Both the position numbers and the translations under genes were made by a program. The notes beneath the pieces are model-generated. The model was not told where the DNA came from. It saw nothing but the letters and a program-made list of their open reading frames with translations, and searched no databases. A DNA stretch of 31,812 nucleotides from a virus: positions 1 to 31,812 of IMG/VR virus record IMGVR_UViG_3300028025_001167. One strand, written 5' to 3'. How positions within the stretch are numbered: position 1 is the first letter of the stretch; every line of letters begins with the position of its first letter. Below are positions 1 through 8,009 of the stretch, piece after piece.

Positions 1-347
1 GAGAATATTGATGTAGCCTCCCCCGTACTCGAAAAGCTAAATCTAGATGTATGACACAACAAGCCTATCTTGGTTGGAAGAAAGGGGTAATCAGTAAGGT
101 GTGTCTTTAAGTTTCATTGGGGCGCAAGGCGGCTACCCGATAGGTGATATAGGTAATTTTTTGTTTAGCAGAAAGCTGATTAGAGTGTCTGCCACAAGGA
201 GAGCCTACTTCTAGGCTTATTCTGGTTTATCTATGCGGCGTAGTCACTACGATGGCACACCAGCTTCCAAGCGGTCATGACAGGGGTTTTCAGGATTGCC
301 CTCTGTCGAGTCGGGTAGCATAACCGACACTCCTTGGTGACACTGTA
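1..347. other. Non-coding, hairpin-rich stretch
   Basis: I see no convincing gene in this stretch on either strand. The right part is rich in inverted repeats: AGCCTA-CTTC-TAGGCT at 202-217; an imperfect hairpin at 222-263 with CGTAG-TCA-CTACG at its tip; GACAG+GGG at 279-286 pairing with CCC+CTGTC at 299-307; and GTCGG at 310-314 pairing with CCGAC at 324-328. GAGTGTC at 183-189 is the exact complement of GACACTC at 326-332 and could close a multibranched fold around the first three hairpins; it competes with the fourth. This could be a structured RNA, a packaging or replication site, or regulatory DNA. If the genome is circular, the ATG that ends the window would read into bases 1-52 as an 18-codon ORF. 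Confidence 0.4.
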
Positions 348-572
348 CTAGAAGATCATTCCGTTATCAAGTGCTTTCAGAATCTTTCTTGCCTCCTGTT
401 TAGCACCCTTCTTGTAAACCTTGATTTTCCTTGGATTGGTGACGTTGCGCTTAGTTATTGTGTCTTGCGCTATCTTCTCTGCCAAACCCTTTTTCCAAGT
501 CTCTAGTGCTTGAGCCATCTCTTGCTTCTTGCGCTGATTAGCTCGTTCCTCTGGAGTCAATTCAATAGCCAT
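348..572 (-). CDS. Small basic, charged helical protein of unknown function
   Basis: This 74-residue protein is rich in Lys, Arg, Glu and Gln (starts MAIELTPEERANQRKK, ends ALDNGMIF), has no cysteines or membrane segment, and looks mostly helical. I do not recognise a family. It runs opposite to the neighbouring late genes and has its own promoter at 670-698. Its ATG follows directly on a T7 tract at the end of a predicted pseudoknot/terminator, and a possible Shine-Dalgarno AAAGGG (581-586, minus strand) sits inside the 3' arm of that structure. Expression would therefore be low unless the leader is opened or read through. A small nucleic-acid-binding or host-takeover protein is possible, but this is inference. 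Confidence 0.7.
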   Translation of the reverse strand: MAIELTPEERANQRKKQEMAQALETWKKGLAEKIAQDTITKRNVTNPRKIKVYKKGAKQEARKILKALDNGMIF

Positions 573-663
573 AAAAAAAGCCCTTTAGGAGTAGTACAGT
601 CGCACCCCCAAGAATCCTCAGGGCTGTACCACTTCTAAAAGACTTTCCTTGGTGCGATCAAGT
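573..663 (-). ncRNA. Pseudoknot/terminator leader RNA (left copy)
   Basis: On the minus strand, helix A pairs TCGCACC (657-651) with GGTGCGA (606-600). Helix B pairs 644-624 with 599-579, giving 21 positions with three G-U pairs and one central A-C mismatch. The order A5'-B5'-A3'-B3' is that of an H-type pseudoknot, with A3' directly abutting B3'. The loop after B5' starts CCCT and ends GGG, which could add a small third helix. Seven Ts (579-573) follow helix B, as in an intrinsic terminator, and the ATG of the 74-residue gene comes next. With the promoter at 670-698 the transcript would be about 90 nt. It could be a stand-alone small RNA, an attenuator, or simply a terminator whose helix A is accidental. 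Confidence 0.55.
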
Positions 664-669
664 GCCTCC

Positions 670-698
670 ACTATACAAGATTCCTTTTCTGATGTAAA
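670..698 (-). promoter_or_regulatory. Sigma70-type promoter for the left leader RNA
   Basis: On the minus strand, TTTACA (698-693) and TATAGT (675-670) are separated by exactly 17 bases. This is a good match to a host sigma70 promoter (5 of 6 at each box) and is expected to start transcription near 663, six bases before helix A of the pseudoknot leader. An inverted repeat TGATGT/ACATCA overlaps the -35 region and could bind a regulator. Confidence 0.65.
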
Positions 699-720
699 GT
701 GAGTACCAACATCAAGACGC

Positions 721-926
721 ATGGAGATTGGCTACTGTCATGACGGTAGTTCCCACAAACAGTCTCCAGCCGTGTTGGTGGAAAAGGGAAATCGCCAAGG
801 GACGCTTTGGCTATGTTGCATCGTGAGGGCTTTGCGGCTGATACAACCCACCCACTCTCCTGTCAGAGGGAAGCACCCTGCTGACGATTGGGACACCAAC
901 AACCTTCTTCCCACTTTGGACAAAAG
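721..926. other. Hairpin-rich leader before the terminase genes
   Basis: Two opposing ORFs of 60-70 codons cross this stretch, but neither looks like a protein. Instead there are strong inverted repeats. A near-perfect 18-bp palindrome at 732-749 centres on GTCATGAC and is enclosed by GGAGA (723-727)/TCTCC (763-767). GCCAA (794-798) pairs with TTGGC (807-811). GTCAG+AGGG (862-870) pairs with CCCT+CTGAC (876-885) across a five-base loop. This could be an untranslated leader RNA of the late operon, a packaging (pac/cos) region next to terS, or an operator region. The 8-bp palindrome GTCATGAC also occurs at 274-281. Confidence 0.35.
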
Positions 927-1379
927 ATGAATGCTATAGACGCTTTACCTGAACAACTGAAAAAGCCAAGAGGTCGTCCCCCGCAGGGACAAGACAACTT
1001 GGCAAAGCCAAGGGGTCGTCCTCCAAAGGCTGTCAAAGTGGCTATCCCTAAGCCAATGACTATGGCTCGTTATGCCGATAGTCCTCCTCCCATGCTTCCC
1101 AAGACTGAACTACAGAGAGTCAAAGAACTCAAAGAGTTGTTGATAAACAGTGCTGGTTCCAATGTTGTCCACAAGGCAGTTGAGATTGCCATGAATGACG
1201 AACACCCCGCACAGATGGCGGCAATCAAACTCTGTATGGACAGAATGCTCCCTGTCTCCTTGTTTGAGAAAGAAGGAAAACAGCGATCGGCAGTTAACAT
1301 AACTATTTCAGGTATTGGCGGTGTCTCCATTGGTGACAAGACAATTGACGCTGAAGACATAGAAAGCAAAGATGTCTGA
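927..1379 (+). CDS. Terminase small subunit-like protein with two AT-hooks
   Basis: The 150-residue product lies directly upstream of terL and overlaps it by 8 bases, the usual place for the DNA-recognition subunit of the packaging motor. Residues about 11-35 contain two KPRGRPP motifs, which are AT-hook minor-groove-binding elements. The middle (LKELLINSAGSNVVHKAVEI) and the following NDEHPAQMAAIKLCMDRMLP are helical, with a pattern I associate with small terminase-like proteins of environmental podoviruses. The tail is beta-prone and acidic. I chose ATG 927 because residues from there are coherent; an upstream ATG at 888 adds 13 low-quality residues. The ribosome site is weak (GGA at 918-920). 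Confidence 0.7.
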   Translation: MNAIDALPEQLKKPRGRPPQGQDNLAKPRGRPPKAVKVAIPKPMTMARYADSPPPMLPKTELQRVKELKELLINSAGSNVVHKAVEIAMNDEHPAQMAAIKLCMDRMLPVSLFEKEGKQRSAVNITISGIGGVSIGDKTIDAEDIESKDV

Positions 1380-2631
1380 TCTGAACTTCAGTCTCCTCCC
1401 TTGGCAACAAGAAGTCTTTGCTGACAAAACAAGGTTCAAAGTCATCGCTGCTGGTCGGCGCTGTGGCAAGTCCCGCCTATCTGCCGTTACCCTCCTGATT
1501 GAAGGACTGCAATGTAGTGCAGGGTCGGCAGTGCTTTATGTTGCACCGACCAATGGTCAGGCAAGGCAGATTATTTGGGACGTTTTGATGGAATTGGGTA
1601 GGGATGTTATCCAAGCCAGTCACATCAATAACATGGATATCACCCTGATAAATGGAGCCAAAATCTATGTTAGAGGTGCAGATCGCCCAGATACTTTGCG
1701 AGGAGTGTCACTCACCTATGCTGTGCTTGACGAGGTTGCCGACATCAAACCAGAAGCATGGGAACAGGTTATTCGAGCTTCGTTGTCAGACAAAAAGGGT
1801 CGGGCAATGTTCATCGGAACTCCCAAGGGTCGTAACTTTTTCTATGACGTATTTAAACTCGGAAACTCAGAAGAAGACCCAGACTGGAAATCTTGGCACT
1901 TCACAACCAAAGATAACCCCCTGATTGACCCAACTGAGATCGAATCTGCCAAGAAAACCCTATCTTCGTTTGCTTTCAAGCAGGAATACCTAGCCAGTTT
2001 TGACAATGCTGGTTCTGACGTTTTCAAGGAAGAATGGCTGAAATACGGGAAAGAGCCTGAGTATGGAAGCTACTACATTGCCTGTGACTTAGCGGGATTT
2101 GAGGAGGTTGCCAAGCAAGCAGCTAACTCCAAGAAGCGGCTAGACCAGACTGCCATTGCTGTGGTCAAGGTCACTGATGATGGCAAATGGTTCGTCAAAG
2201 AGATCGTTTTTGGGCGGTGGGACATCAGGGAGACTGCTGCTACCATTCTGCTCAAGATGCGGGAATACCGCCCACTTTCTGTAGGAATTGAGCGTGGAGC
2301 GTTAAAAAACGCAGTTTTGCCGTATTTGAGTGACTTGATGCGGAAGAATAATGTATATTCACACATAGTTGACTTGACCCACGGCAATCGCAAAAAAGCC
2401 GACCGTATCATTTGGTCACTTCAAGGACGGTTTGAGCATGGGCGTATTGTGCTGAACTCCGAGGAAGATTGGGATGAATTCAAAGATCAATTGCTTCTCT
2501 TTCCATCTCAAGGAGTACATGACGATCTGCCAGACGCATTGAGTTATATAGATCAACTTGCAGTAACAAGTTATTTTGAAGATGATGCAGATGATGAATG
2601 GGAGCCATTAGATGTTATCGCTGGTATCTGA
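1372..2631 (+). CDS. terL: Terminase large subunit (packaging ATPase/nuclease)
   Basis: The 419-residue protein is the DNA-translocating ATPase and headful/cos nuclease that docks on the portal. The ATPase domain shows Walker A AAGRRCGKS at residues 26-34, Walker B YAVLDE at 116-121, and the coupling motif GTPKG at 149-153. The C-terminal half is an RNase H-like nuclease domain: IACDLAG supplies an early acidic residue, SVGIERG the middle one and DDLPDAL the last. It overlaps terS at its start by 8 bases. The HNH gene starts 20 bases before its end, so the last codons (ending PLDVIAGI) share DNA with that gene and may have been altered by its arrival. Confidence 0.95.
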   Translation: MSDLNFSLLPWQQEVFADKTRFKVIAAGRRCGKSRLSAVTLLIEGLQCSAGSAVLYVAPTNGQARQIIWDVLMELGRDVIQASHINNMDITLINGAKIYVRGADRPDTLRGVSLTYAVLDEVADIKPEAWEQVIRASLSDKKGRAMFIGTPKGRNFFYDVFKLGNSEEDPDWKSWHFTTKDNPLIDPTEIESAKKTLSSFAFKQEYLASFDNAGSDVFKEEWLKYGKEPEYGSYYIACDLAGFEEVAKQAANSKKRLDQTAIAVVKVTDDGKWFVKEIVFGRWDIRETAATILLKMREYRPLSVGIERGALKNAVLPYLSDLMRKNNVYSHIVDLTHGNRKKADRIIWSLQGRFEHGRIVLNSEEDWDEFKDQLLLFPSQGVHDDLPDALSYIDQLAVTSYFEDDADDEWEPLDVIAGI

Positions 2632-3085
2632 AGCAACTAAAACTTGCCCAAAATGCGAGCAGGATAAGTATTTTTCAGAATTTGGAAAAGATAAATCTAA
2701 GAAAAGTGGCTTGTCTTCTTATTGTAAAAAATGCGCCTCAAATAATAGATTACAAAACTACAAGTCATCTACAGGTAAACACAAAGAAAAATTAAAAGAA
2801 TACTATAAAAACAATAAAGATAAGTCTCGTTCTTACAGCTTAAAAAACTTGTATGGCCTATCTGTAGAACAATACAACGAGATGAAGTTTATGCAAGGAG
2901 GCTCATGCAAAATTTGTAAAACGCATGAAAGCAATCTAAAACGTAAACTTTTTGTAGATCACTGTCATACAACAGGTTCTGTTAGAGGCCTTCTTTGCCA
3001 GTCCTGCAATACAATGATTGGAAATGCAAAAGACAATATTCTTGTCTTGCAAGCAGCAATAAATTACTTATCGAGTAAATCTTGA
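2612..3085 (+). CDS. HNH endonuclease, endonuclease VII-like (free-standing homing type)
   Basis: The 157-residue protein matches the recombination endonuclease VII family. An N-terminal CPKC...CKKC zinc pair is followed by a basic linker, then CKIC, the catalytic DHCHTTGSVRGLLC block, and CNTMIGNAKD. It is inserted between terL and portal, where many phages carry mobile free-standing HNH genes rather than a Holliday-junction resolvase. The DNA is clearly more A+T-rich than its neighbours, which supports separate ancestry. Its ATG lies 20 bases inside terL, and its stop is 14 bases before the portal ATG. It is related to the HNH protein at 31239-31694 (shared QYNEM, VDHCH, RGLLC, CN). Its target site is unknown. 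Confidence 0.9.
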   Translation: MLSLVSEATKTCPKCEQDKYFSEFGKDKSKKSGLSSYCKKCASNNRLQNYKSSTGKHKEKLKEYYKNNKDKSRSYSLKNLYGLSVEQYNEMKFMQGGSCKICKTHESNLKRKLFVDHCHTTGSVRGLLCQSCNTMIGNAKDNILVLQAAINYLSSKS

Positions 3086-3099
3086 TAGTTGGAGAACAC

Positions 3100-5175
3100 A
3101 TGGCAACAGACAAACAAGTGAAATTAGAGCAAAACGAGTTCTACGAGCCGACAGAGGCTGACAAAGAACTAACTGGATTTGTTGTTGACCATTGCCAACG
3201 GTGGCGTGATTACCGTGACGTTAACTTCCTCCCCGATTGGCTAGAGTACGAACGCATCTTCCGTGGTCAATGGGCGGCAGAAGACAAGACTCGTGAATCT
3301 GAGCGTAGCCGCATCGTCACCCCCGCTACCCAACAAGCCGTAGAAACCCGCCATGCTGAGATCATGGAAGCTATCTTCGGTCAAGGCGACTTCTTCGACA
3401 TTGAAGACAATATCCAAGACATTGGCGGTAATCCCATTGATGTTGAGCTAATCAAAGCTCAACTGATGGAAGACTTCAAGAAAGACAAAATCAGAAAATC
3501 TATCGACCAGATCGAGTTGATGGCTGAAATCTATGGAACAGGCATTGGCGAGATCATCGTCAAGACTGAAAAGGAATACATCCCCGCCACACAAGCAATC
3601 CCTGGACAAGTCGGGCAAGCAGCTATTGGTGTGATTGAGCGTGACCGTATTGGCGTGAAGATCATGCCTATCAATCCCAAGAACTTCTTGTTTGACCCTA
3701 ACGGTACATCCATTGATGACTGTATGGGCGTGGCTATTGAGAAGTATGTCTCAATTCACAAGATTGTGGCTGGTATCGAGAAGGGCATCTATCGCAAGGT
3801 AGACATCACCCCTACCTATGAAGACACTGATCTTGAGCCTACCCAAGAAGTCTCTCAGTACCAAGACGAGAAGGTGCTTTTGCTGACCTACTATGGTCTT
3901 GTGCCTCGTGAGTACTTGAACAATATGCAGGAAAACAAGGACATTGTTGAGTTGTTTCCTGAGAATTCAGCGGCTGAAGACTACACCGACATGGTGGAAG
4001 CCATTGTGGTCATTGCCAACGATGGTTTGCTTCTGAAAGCTGAAGAAAACCCATACATGATGAAAGATCGTCCTGTATTGAGTTACCAAGATGACACGAT
4101 TCCTAACCGTTTGTTGGGTCGTGGAACTGTGGAAAAAGCCTTCAATATGCAAAAAGCTATTGATGCCCAGACCCGCAGCCACTTGGATTCACTGGCGCTG
4201 ACTACTAGCCCCATGATTGCGATGGATGCAACACGTTTGCCTCGTGGTGCTAAGTTTGAAGTCAAGCCGGGCAAGGCGATGCTCACCAATGGCGCACCTT
4301 CTGAGATCATTTTCCCCTTTAAGTTTGGTGAAACCAGCCTGAACAACCTCAATACTGCCAAGGAATTTGAGCGTATGTTGTTGCAAGCTACTGGAACACT
4401 GGACTCCAATGGCATGGTCAGTAGTTCAGCTAGGGATGGTGGTGGTATGTCTACAGCAGTAGCCACTATCATCAAGAAATACAAGCGGACACTGGTCAAT
4501 TTCCAAGAAGACTTCCTGATTCCGTTCATCAAGAAGGCTGCTTTCCGCTATATGCAGTTTGACCCAGAGCGTTACCCCTCTGTGGACATGAACTTTGTGC
4601 CAACTGCCACCTTGGGCATCATTGCTCGTGAGTACGAACAACAGCAATTCATCGGTTTGTTGCAGACTCTTGGCCCAAATACCCCTGTTCTGCCATTGAT
4701 TCTCAAAGGAATCATGCAAAACTCTAGTCTGACCAACAGATTTGAGTTGATTGCGGCTTTGGATGAGATGATGAAGCCAAATCCTGAACAACAACAGATG
4801 GAACAGGCTCAACAACAGTTGGCATTGCAAGCGGCACAGGCTCAGATTGCAGTTAACACGACTCAAGCTGAACAAAATCGTGCAGAAGCTACAAAACTGG
4901 CTGTGGAAGCTCAATTAATGCCTCAAGAAGTGCAAGCCAAGAACATGGCGGCGGTTACAAAGAATCTTCCTAATGAAGATGAAGCCGCATCTCGTGAGTT
5001 TGACAAGAGGGTTAAGATTGCTGAGTTGATGTTGAAGGAAGCAGACATCAAAAACAAGTCTAAGATTGTTGAATTGCAGATGGCAGAGAAAAACAACAAA
5101 GTTGCTGGCATGGAACAAGACTTTCTTGAACAACTCTCAAAACAATTGAGTTCTGCTCAGACTGGAACTGAATAA
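3100..5175 (+). CDS. Portal protein
   Basis: The 691-residue protein follows terL, and its length and composition fit the portal ring of P22-like podoviruses, through which DNA enters and leaves the head. Residues WRDYRDVNFLPDWLEYERIF and SRIVTPATQQAVETRHAEIME near the N-terminus resemble the portal stem/clip regions of this group. The C-terminal 130 residues are Gln/Ala/Lys-rich and predicted coiled coil, like a barrel. I start at ATG 3100, which has GGAGA six bases upstream; a TTG at 3082 overlaps the HNH stop and is less likely. It ends in a TAATG overlap with the fibre gene. Confidence 0.88.
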   Translation: MATDKQVKLEQNEFYEPTEADKELTGFVVDHCQRWRDYRDVNFLPDWLEYERIFRGQWAAEDKTRESERSRIVTPATQQAVETRHAEIMEAIFGQGDFFDIEDNIQDIGGNPIDVELIKAQLMEDFKKDKIRKSIDQIELMAEIYGTGIGEIIVKTEKEYIPATQAIPGQVGQAAIGVIERDRIGVKIMPINPKNFLFDPNGTSIDDCMGVAIEKYVSIHKIVAGIEKGIYRKVDITPTYEDTDLEPTQEVSQYQDEKVLLLTYYGLVPREYLNNMQENKDIVELFPENSAAEDYTDMVEAIVVIANDGLLLKAEENPYMMKDRPVLSYQDDTIPNRLLGRGTVEKAFNMQKAIDAQTRSHLDSLALTTSPMIAMDATRLPRGAKFEVKPGKAMLTNGAPSEIIFPFKFGETSLNNLNTAKEFERMLLQATGTLDSNGMVSSSARDGGGMSTAVATIIKKYKRTLVNFQEDFLIPFIKKAAFRYMQFDPERYPSVDMNFVPTATLGIIAREYEQQQFIGLLQTLGPNTPVLPLILKGIMQNSSLTNRFELIAALDEMMKPNPEQQQMEQAQQQLALQAAQAQIAVNTTQAEQNRAEATKLAVEAQLMPQEVQAKNMAAVTKNLPNEDEAASREFDKRVKIAELMLKEADIKNKSKIVELQMAEKNNKVAGMEQDFLEQLSKQLSSAQTGTE

Positions 5176-7484
5176 TGGATGTCGAAAATCTTGCCAAGGA
5201 GCTAATCCTTAAGAATATGACTCCTGAACAGCAGATGGCTGTTCTAGATTCTGTTCGTGCATCTGTTGCTCAAGCCAAAGAAGTGCAAAAGCGCAAGATT
5301 GGTGAGAATGTTGACTTAGTTGTTCAGGCTCTAAAGAAGATTGAATCTGACATTCGCTCACGTTTTGATGATGTGGGCAATTCCATTGAAAAGCGTGTGG
5401 CATCCATCAAAGATGGTCGTGATGGTATCAACGGCAAGGATGGACGAGATGGAAAAGACGGAAGATCAGGCAAAGATGGAGTTAAAGGCGATAAAGGTGA
5501 CTCTGGTCGAGATGGGCGTGATGGAGTGGATGGTGTTGACGGTGTTTCTGTTACCGCTGCTCGCATTGATTTTGACGGTAGCCTTGTTATTACACTGTCT
5601 ACTGGTGTTGAACTCAATGTTGGTGAAGTTGTTGCTCCTGATCTTGCAGAACGTATCAAAGTCATTACTAATGGTGGCGGTACTTCTCAGTCTGTTCTTG
5701 ATACTCTAGCCTCCCTTCAAACCCAGATCAATAACCTGATTCCTAGTCAAACAGGAAACTCAGGAAAGTTTTTAACTACCAATGGAACTGATCTTTCATG
5801 GGCTTCTGTTGCTGGTGGATTGAGTTATCAGGGAACATGGAATGCGTCTACCAATACTCCAACTCTCACATCTAGTATTGGAACAAATGGTCACTACTAT
5901 GTTGTTGATGTTGCTGGTTCTACAAATCTGAATGGAATCACTGACTGGAAAGCGGGTGATTGGCTGATCTTCAATGGCTCTACTTGGCAGAAGATTGACC
6001 AAAGTTGGGCTATTGCTGGTGCTAACGACAACATTACTTCCATGACTGGCATCACAGGTGGTATTTCATCGCCTGATTTCATACAGTTTGACACTGCGGC
6101 AACTGTTACGAATGCAACTGGTAAGTTGTATTACAACGCTGACGATCAATTCCAAACATTGTCATTCCAGATGAATGGCAATCAGATTCAGCACATTGGT
6201 GAAGAACTGTATTACAGGGTTAAGTTGTCTTCTGGGGCAACCAAAGGCCAAGTGTTGATGTTCACTGGTACTCTTGGCGCTAGTGGTGGCTTGACAGCCG
6301 CACCAGCTACAGGGTTGCAACCAGAACAAGCAAGCTACATTCTTGGTGTTGCCGCTGAAACTGGCGCTACAAACGATTGGGTATTTGTTACGACTTTTGG
6401 TGAAGTCAAGTCAATCAATACGACTGGTGGAGCGGAGAGTTGGGCGCAAGGTGATGTCCTTTACTACAACCCATCTGTCACAGGTGGTTTGACCAAGACC
6501 AAGCCAGCAGTTCCTAATGCTATTTGCCTTGTGGCGGCTGTTGTCCATGTTGGCTCATCAAATGGTGTATTGTTTGTTCGTCCTACCTATGGTTCTGTCT
6601 TGGGTGGAACAGATGGAAATGTGAATTTCACATCATTAGCATCTGGCAACACCTTGATTTACGATGCGGTGGCTGGTGTTTGGGAAAATGCATTCCTAAC
6701 TGATGGCACAGGTATAACCATTACTGAGGGTGCTGGTTCTATCACTATTGCCAATAGCGGTGTGACTTCTGCTGTTGCTGGTACTGGAATTTCTGTGTCT
6801 AGCGGTACTGGTGCTGTAACTATCACCAATACTGCTCCTGACCAGACTGTTGCCTTGACTGGTGGCACTGGAATTAGTACAAGCGGAACTTACCCTAACT
6901 TCACAATTACCAATAGCGCACCAGATCAGACTGTTGCATTAACTGGTGCTGGCACTACCTCTATCAGTGGTACTTATCCCAATTTCACTGTTACCTCTAA
7001 TGATGCTTTCACAGGTACGGTTACATCTGTAATTGCTGGTACTGGTTTGACTGGTGGGACGATTACTACAAGTGGTACTGTTGCATTGGCAACTACTGCG
7101 GTTACTGCTGGTAGCTACACGGCTACCAATATCACTGTAGATGCTTATGGTCGCATCACTGCTGCGGCTAATGGTACTGCTGGTGCAAGTATCAGCAATG
7201 ACACAAGCACATCAACCAATCTGTATCCATTGTTTGCGGCGGCTACATCTGGTACACCAACGACTGTATATACAAGCAATGCCAAGTATTTGTACAAGCC
7301 TAGCACTGGTGAGTTGCAAGCAACTGCTCTTGTAGCAACGAATGGTATTGTGGTGAACTCGCAGACTGTCTCTGCTGATTACACGATTGCTTCTGGTAAT
7401 AACGGAATGAGTGCGGGTACTGTTTCTGTTGCATCTGGCATCACGGTGACGATTGCAAGTGGTTCTGTGTGGACTGTTGTCTAA
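5175..7484 (+). CDS. Collagen-like tail fibre
   Basis: The 769-residue protein starts with a helical region (residues 1-80), probably the virion-attachment coiled coil. Fourteen uninterrupted Gly-X-Y triplets follow at residues 81-122 (GRDGINGKDG and onward), forming a collagen-like rod. The rest is Gly/Thr/Ser-rich beta structure typical of trimeric fibre shafts and tips, including a 28-codon tandem duplication and a GTGLTGGTITTSGTVAL stretch common in phage fibres. Host binding is inferred. It overlaps the portal stop by one base, so it is translated with the portal, which is an unusual position for a fibre gene. No enzymatic domain is evident. Confidence 0.85.
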   Translation: MDVENLAKELILKNMTPEQQMAVLDSVRASVAQAKEVQKRKIGENVDLVVQALKKIESDIRSRFDDVGNSIEKRVASIKDGRDGINGKDGRDGKDGRSGKDGVKGDKGDSGRDGRDGVDGVDGVSVTAARIDFDGSLVITLSTGVELNVGEVVAPDLAERIKVITNGGGTSQSVLDTLASLQTQINNLIPSQTGNSGKFLTTNGTDLSWASVAGGLSYQGTWNASTNTPTLTSSIGTNGHYYVVDVAGSTNLNGITDWKAGDWLIFNGSTWQKIDQSWAIAGANDNITSMTGITGGISSPDFIQFDTAATVTNATGKLYYNADDQFQTLSFQMNGNQIQHIGEELYYRVKLSSGATKGQVLMFTGTLGASGGLTAAPATGLQPEQASYILGVAAETGATNDWVFVTTFGEVKSINTTGGAESWAQGDVLYYNPSVTGGLTKTKPAVPNAICLVAAVVHVGSSNGVLFVRPTYGSVLGGTDGNVNFTSLASGNTLIYDAVAGVWENAFLTDGTGITITEGAGSITIANSGVTSAVAGTGISVSSGTGAVTITNTAPDQTVALTGGTGISTSGTYPNFTITNSAPDQTVALTGAGTTSISGTYPNFTVTSNDAFTGTVTSVIAGTGLTGGTITTSGTVALATTAVTAGSYTATNITVDAYGRITAAANGTAGASISNDTSTSTNLYPLFAAATSGTPTTVYTSNAKYLYKPSTGELQATALVATNGIVVNSQTVSADYTIASGNNGMSAGTVSVASGITVTIASGSVWTVV
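6834..7001 (+). repeat. Tandem 84-bp duplication in the fibre gene
   Basis: Two adjacent 84-bp units (6834-6917 and 6918-7001) each encode 28 residues beginning APDQTVALTG and containing SGTYPNFT. They have diverged at many third positions, so this is an old in-frame duplication that lengthens the beta-rich fibre rather than an assembly artefact. Confidence 0.8.
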
Positions 7485-7493
7485 AGGAAAGAT

Positions 7494-7997
7494 ATGGGAG
7501 TCAAACTTCTTGCTTCTAGTAATGGTTCTGTAGAACTTGTTCCAGAGAACACTGCAAGCAATTTCACTGTTACTGTGCCTGCTGCTACAACCACTATGGT
7601 TGGTACTGATGCCACGCAGACGCTGACTAATAAGACGCTGACAACACCAAACATCAATTCTGCACAAATTGCAACTGTGTCAGGTACTGCACCTTTATAT
7701 ATGTGTCGTGCTTGGGTGAACTTCAATGGAACAGGCACTGTGGCAATTCGTGCAAGCGGTAATGTGACCAGCATTACAGATAACGGCACTGGCGACTATA
7801 CGGTGAACTTTACGACTGCTATGCCTGATGCGAATTATGCAATAAGCGCAATCGGAACCCAGACTACAGGTAACACCCTAGTGGATTGCTCTAAAAATAC
7901 TGTCAGGACCGATACCACGGCGCTAGTTAATGTGTGTACTCAGCAGGGGGCGACAAGATTAGACAATGCTAACGTTTATGTTGCCATCTTCCGCTAA
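7494..7997 (+). CDS. Short fibre-tip-like protein
   Basis: The 167-residue protein follows the large fibre by 9 bases. The N-terminal half (NFTVTVPAATTTMVGTDA, QTLTNKTLTTPNINSAQI) is a beta-repeat motif seen in many phage tail fibres. The second half (WVNFNGTGTVAIRASGNVTS ... YTVNFTTAMPDANYA) resembles the terminal receptor-binding or knob module frequently encoded at fibre ends. It may be an accessory tip that assembles on the collagen-like fibre. The ribosome site AAAGGAAAG lies just upstream of ATG 7494. Confidence 0.7.
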   Translation: MGVKLLASSNGSVELVPENTASNFTVTVPAATTTMVGTDATQTLTNKTLTTPNINSAQIATVSGTAPLYMCRAWVNFNGTGTVAIRASGNVTSITDNGTGDYTVNFTTAMPDANYAISAIGTQTTGNTLVDCSKNTVRTDTTALVNVCTQQGATRLDNANVYVAIFR

Positions 7998-8009
7998 TCA
8001 GGAGCAATC

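Noticed and set aside
1-347. tRNA or tmRNA in the hairpin-rich left region
   Set aside because: No T-loop or cloverleaf geometry with CCA-proximal pairing could be found by eye.
721-930. ORF of 69 codons on the plus strand and an opposing 61-codon ORF (738-923)
   Set aside because: Both cross strong hairpins, have odd composition with no domain, and neither has a good ribosome site. Structure explains the stretch better.
4083-4532. 149-codon minus-strand ORF opposite the portal
   Set aside because: Shadow of the portal gene, without homology features and against the local transcription direction.
5400-5545. Short repeats in the collagen region as a CRISPR or tandem-repeat array
   Set aside because: They are in-frame Gly-X-Y codons, with no regular spacers.
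5324-5665. Minus-strand ORF rich in Ser and Pro opposite the collagen repeat
   Set aside because: It is the antisense shadow of Gly-X-Y codons; no promoter or ribosome site.
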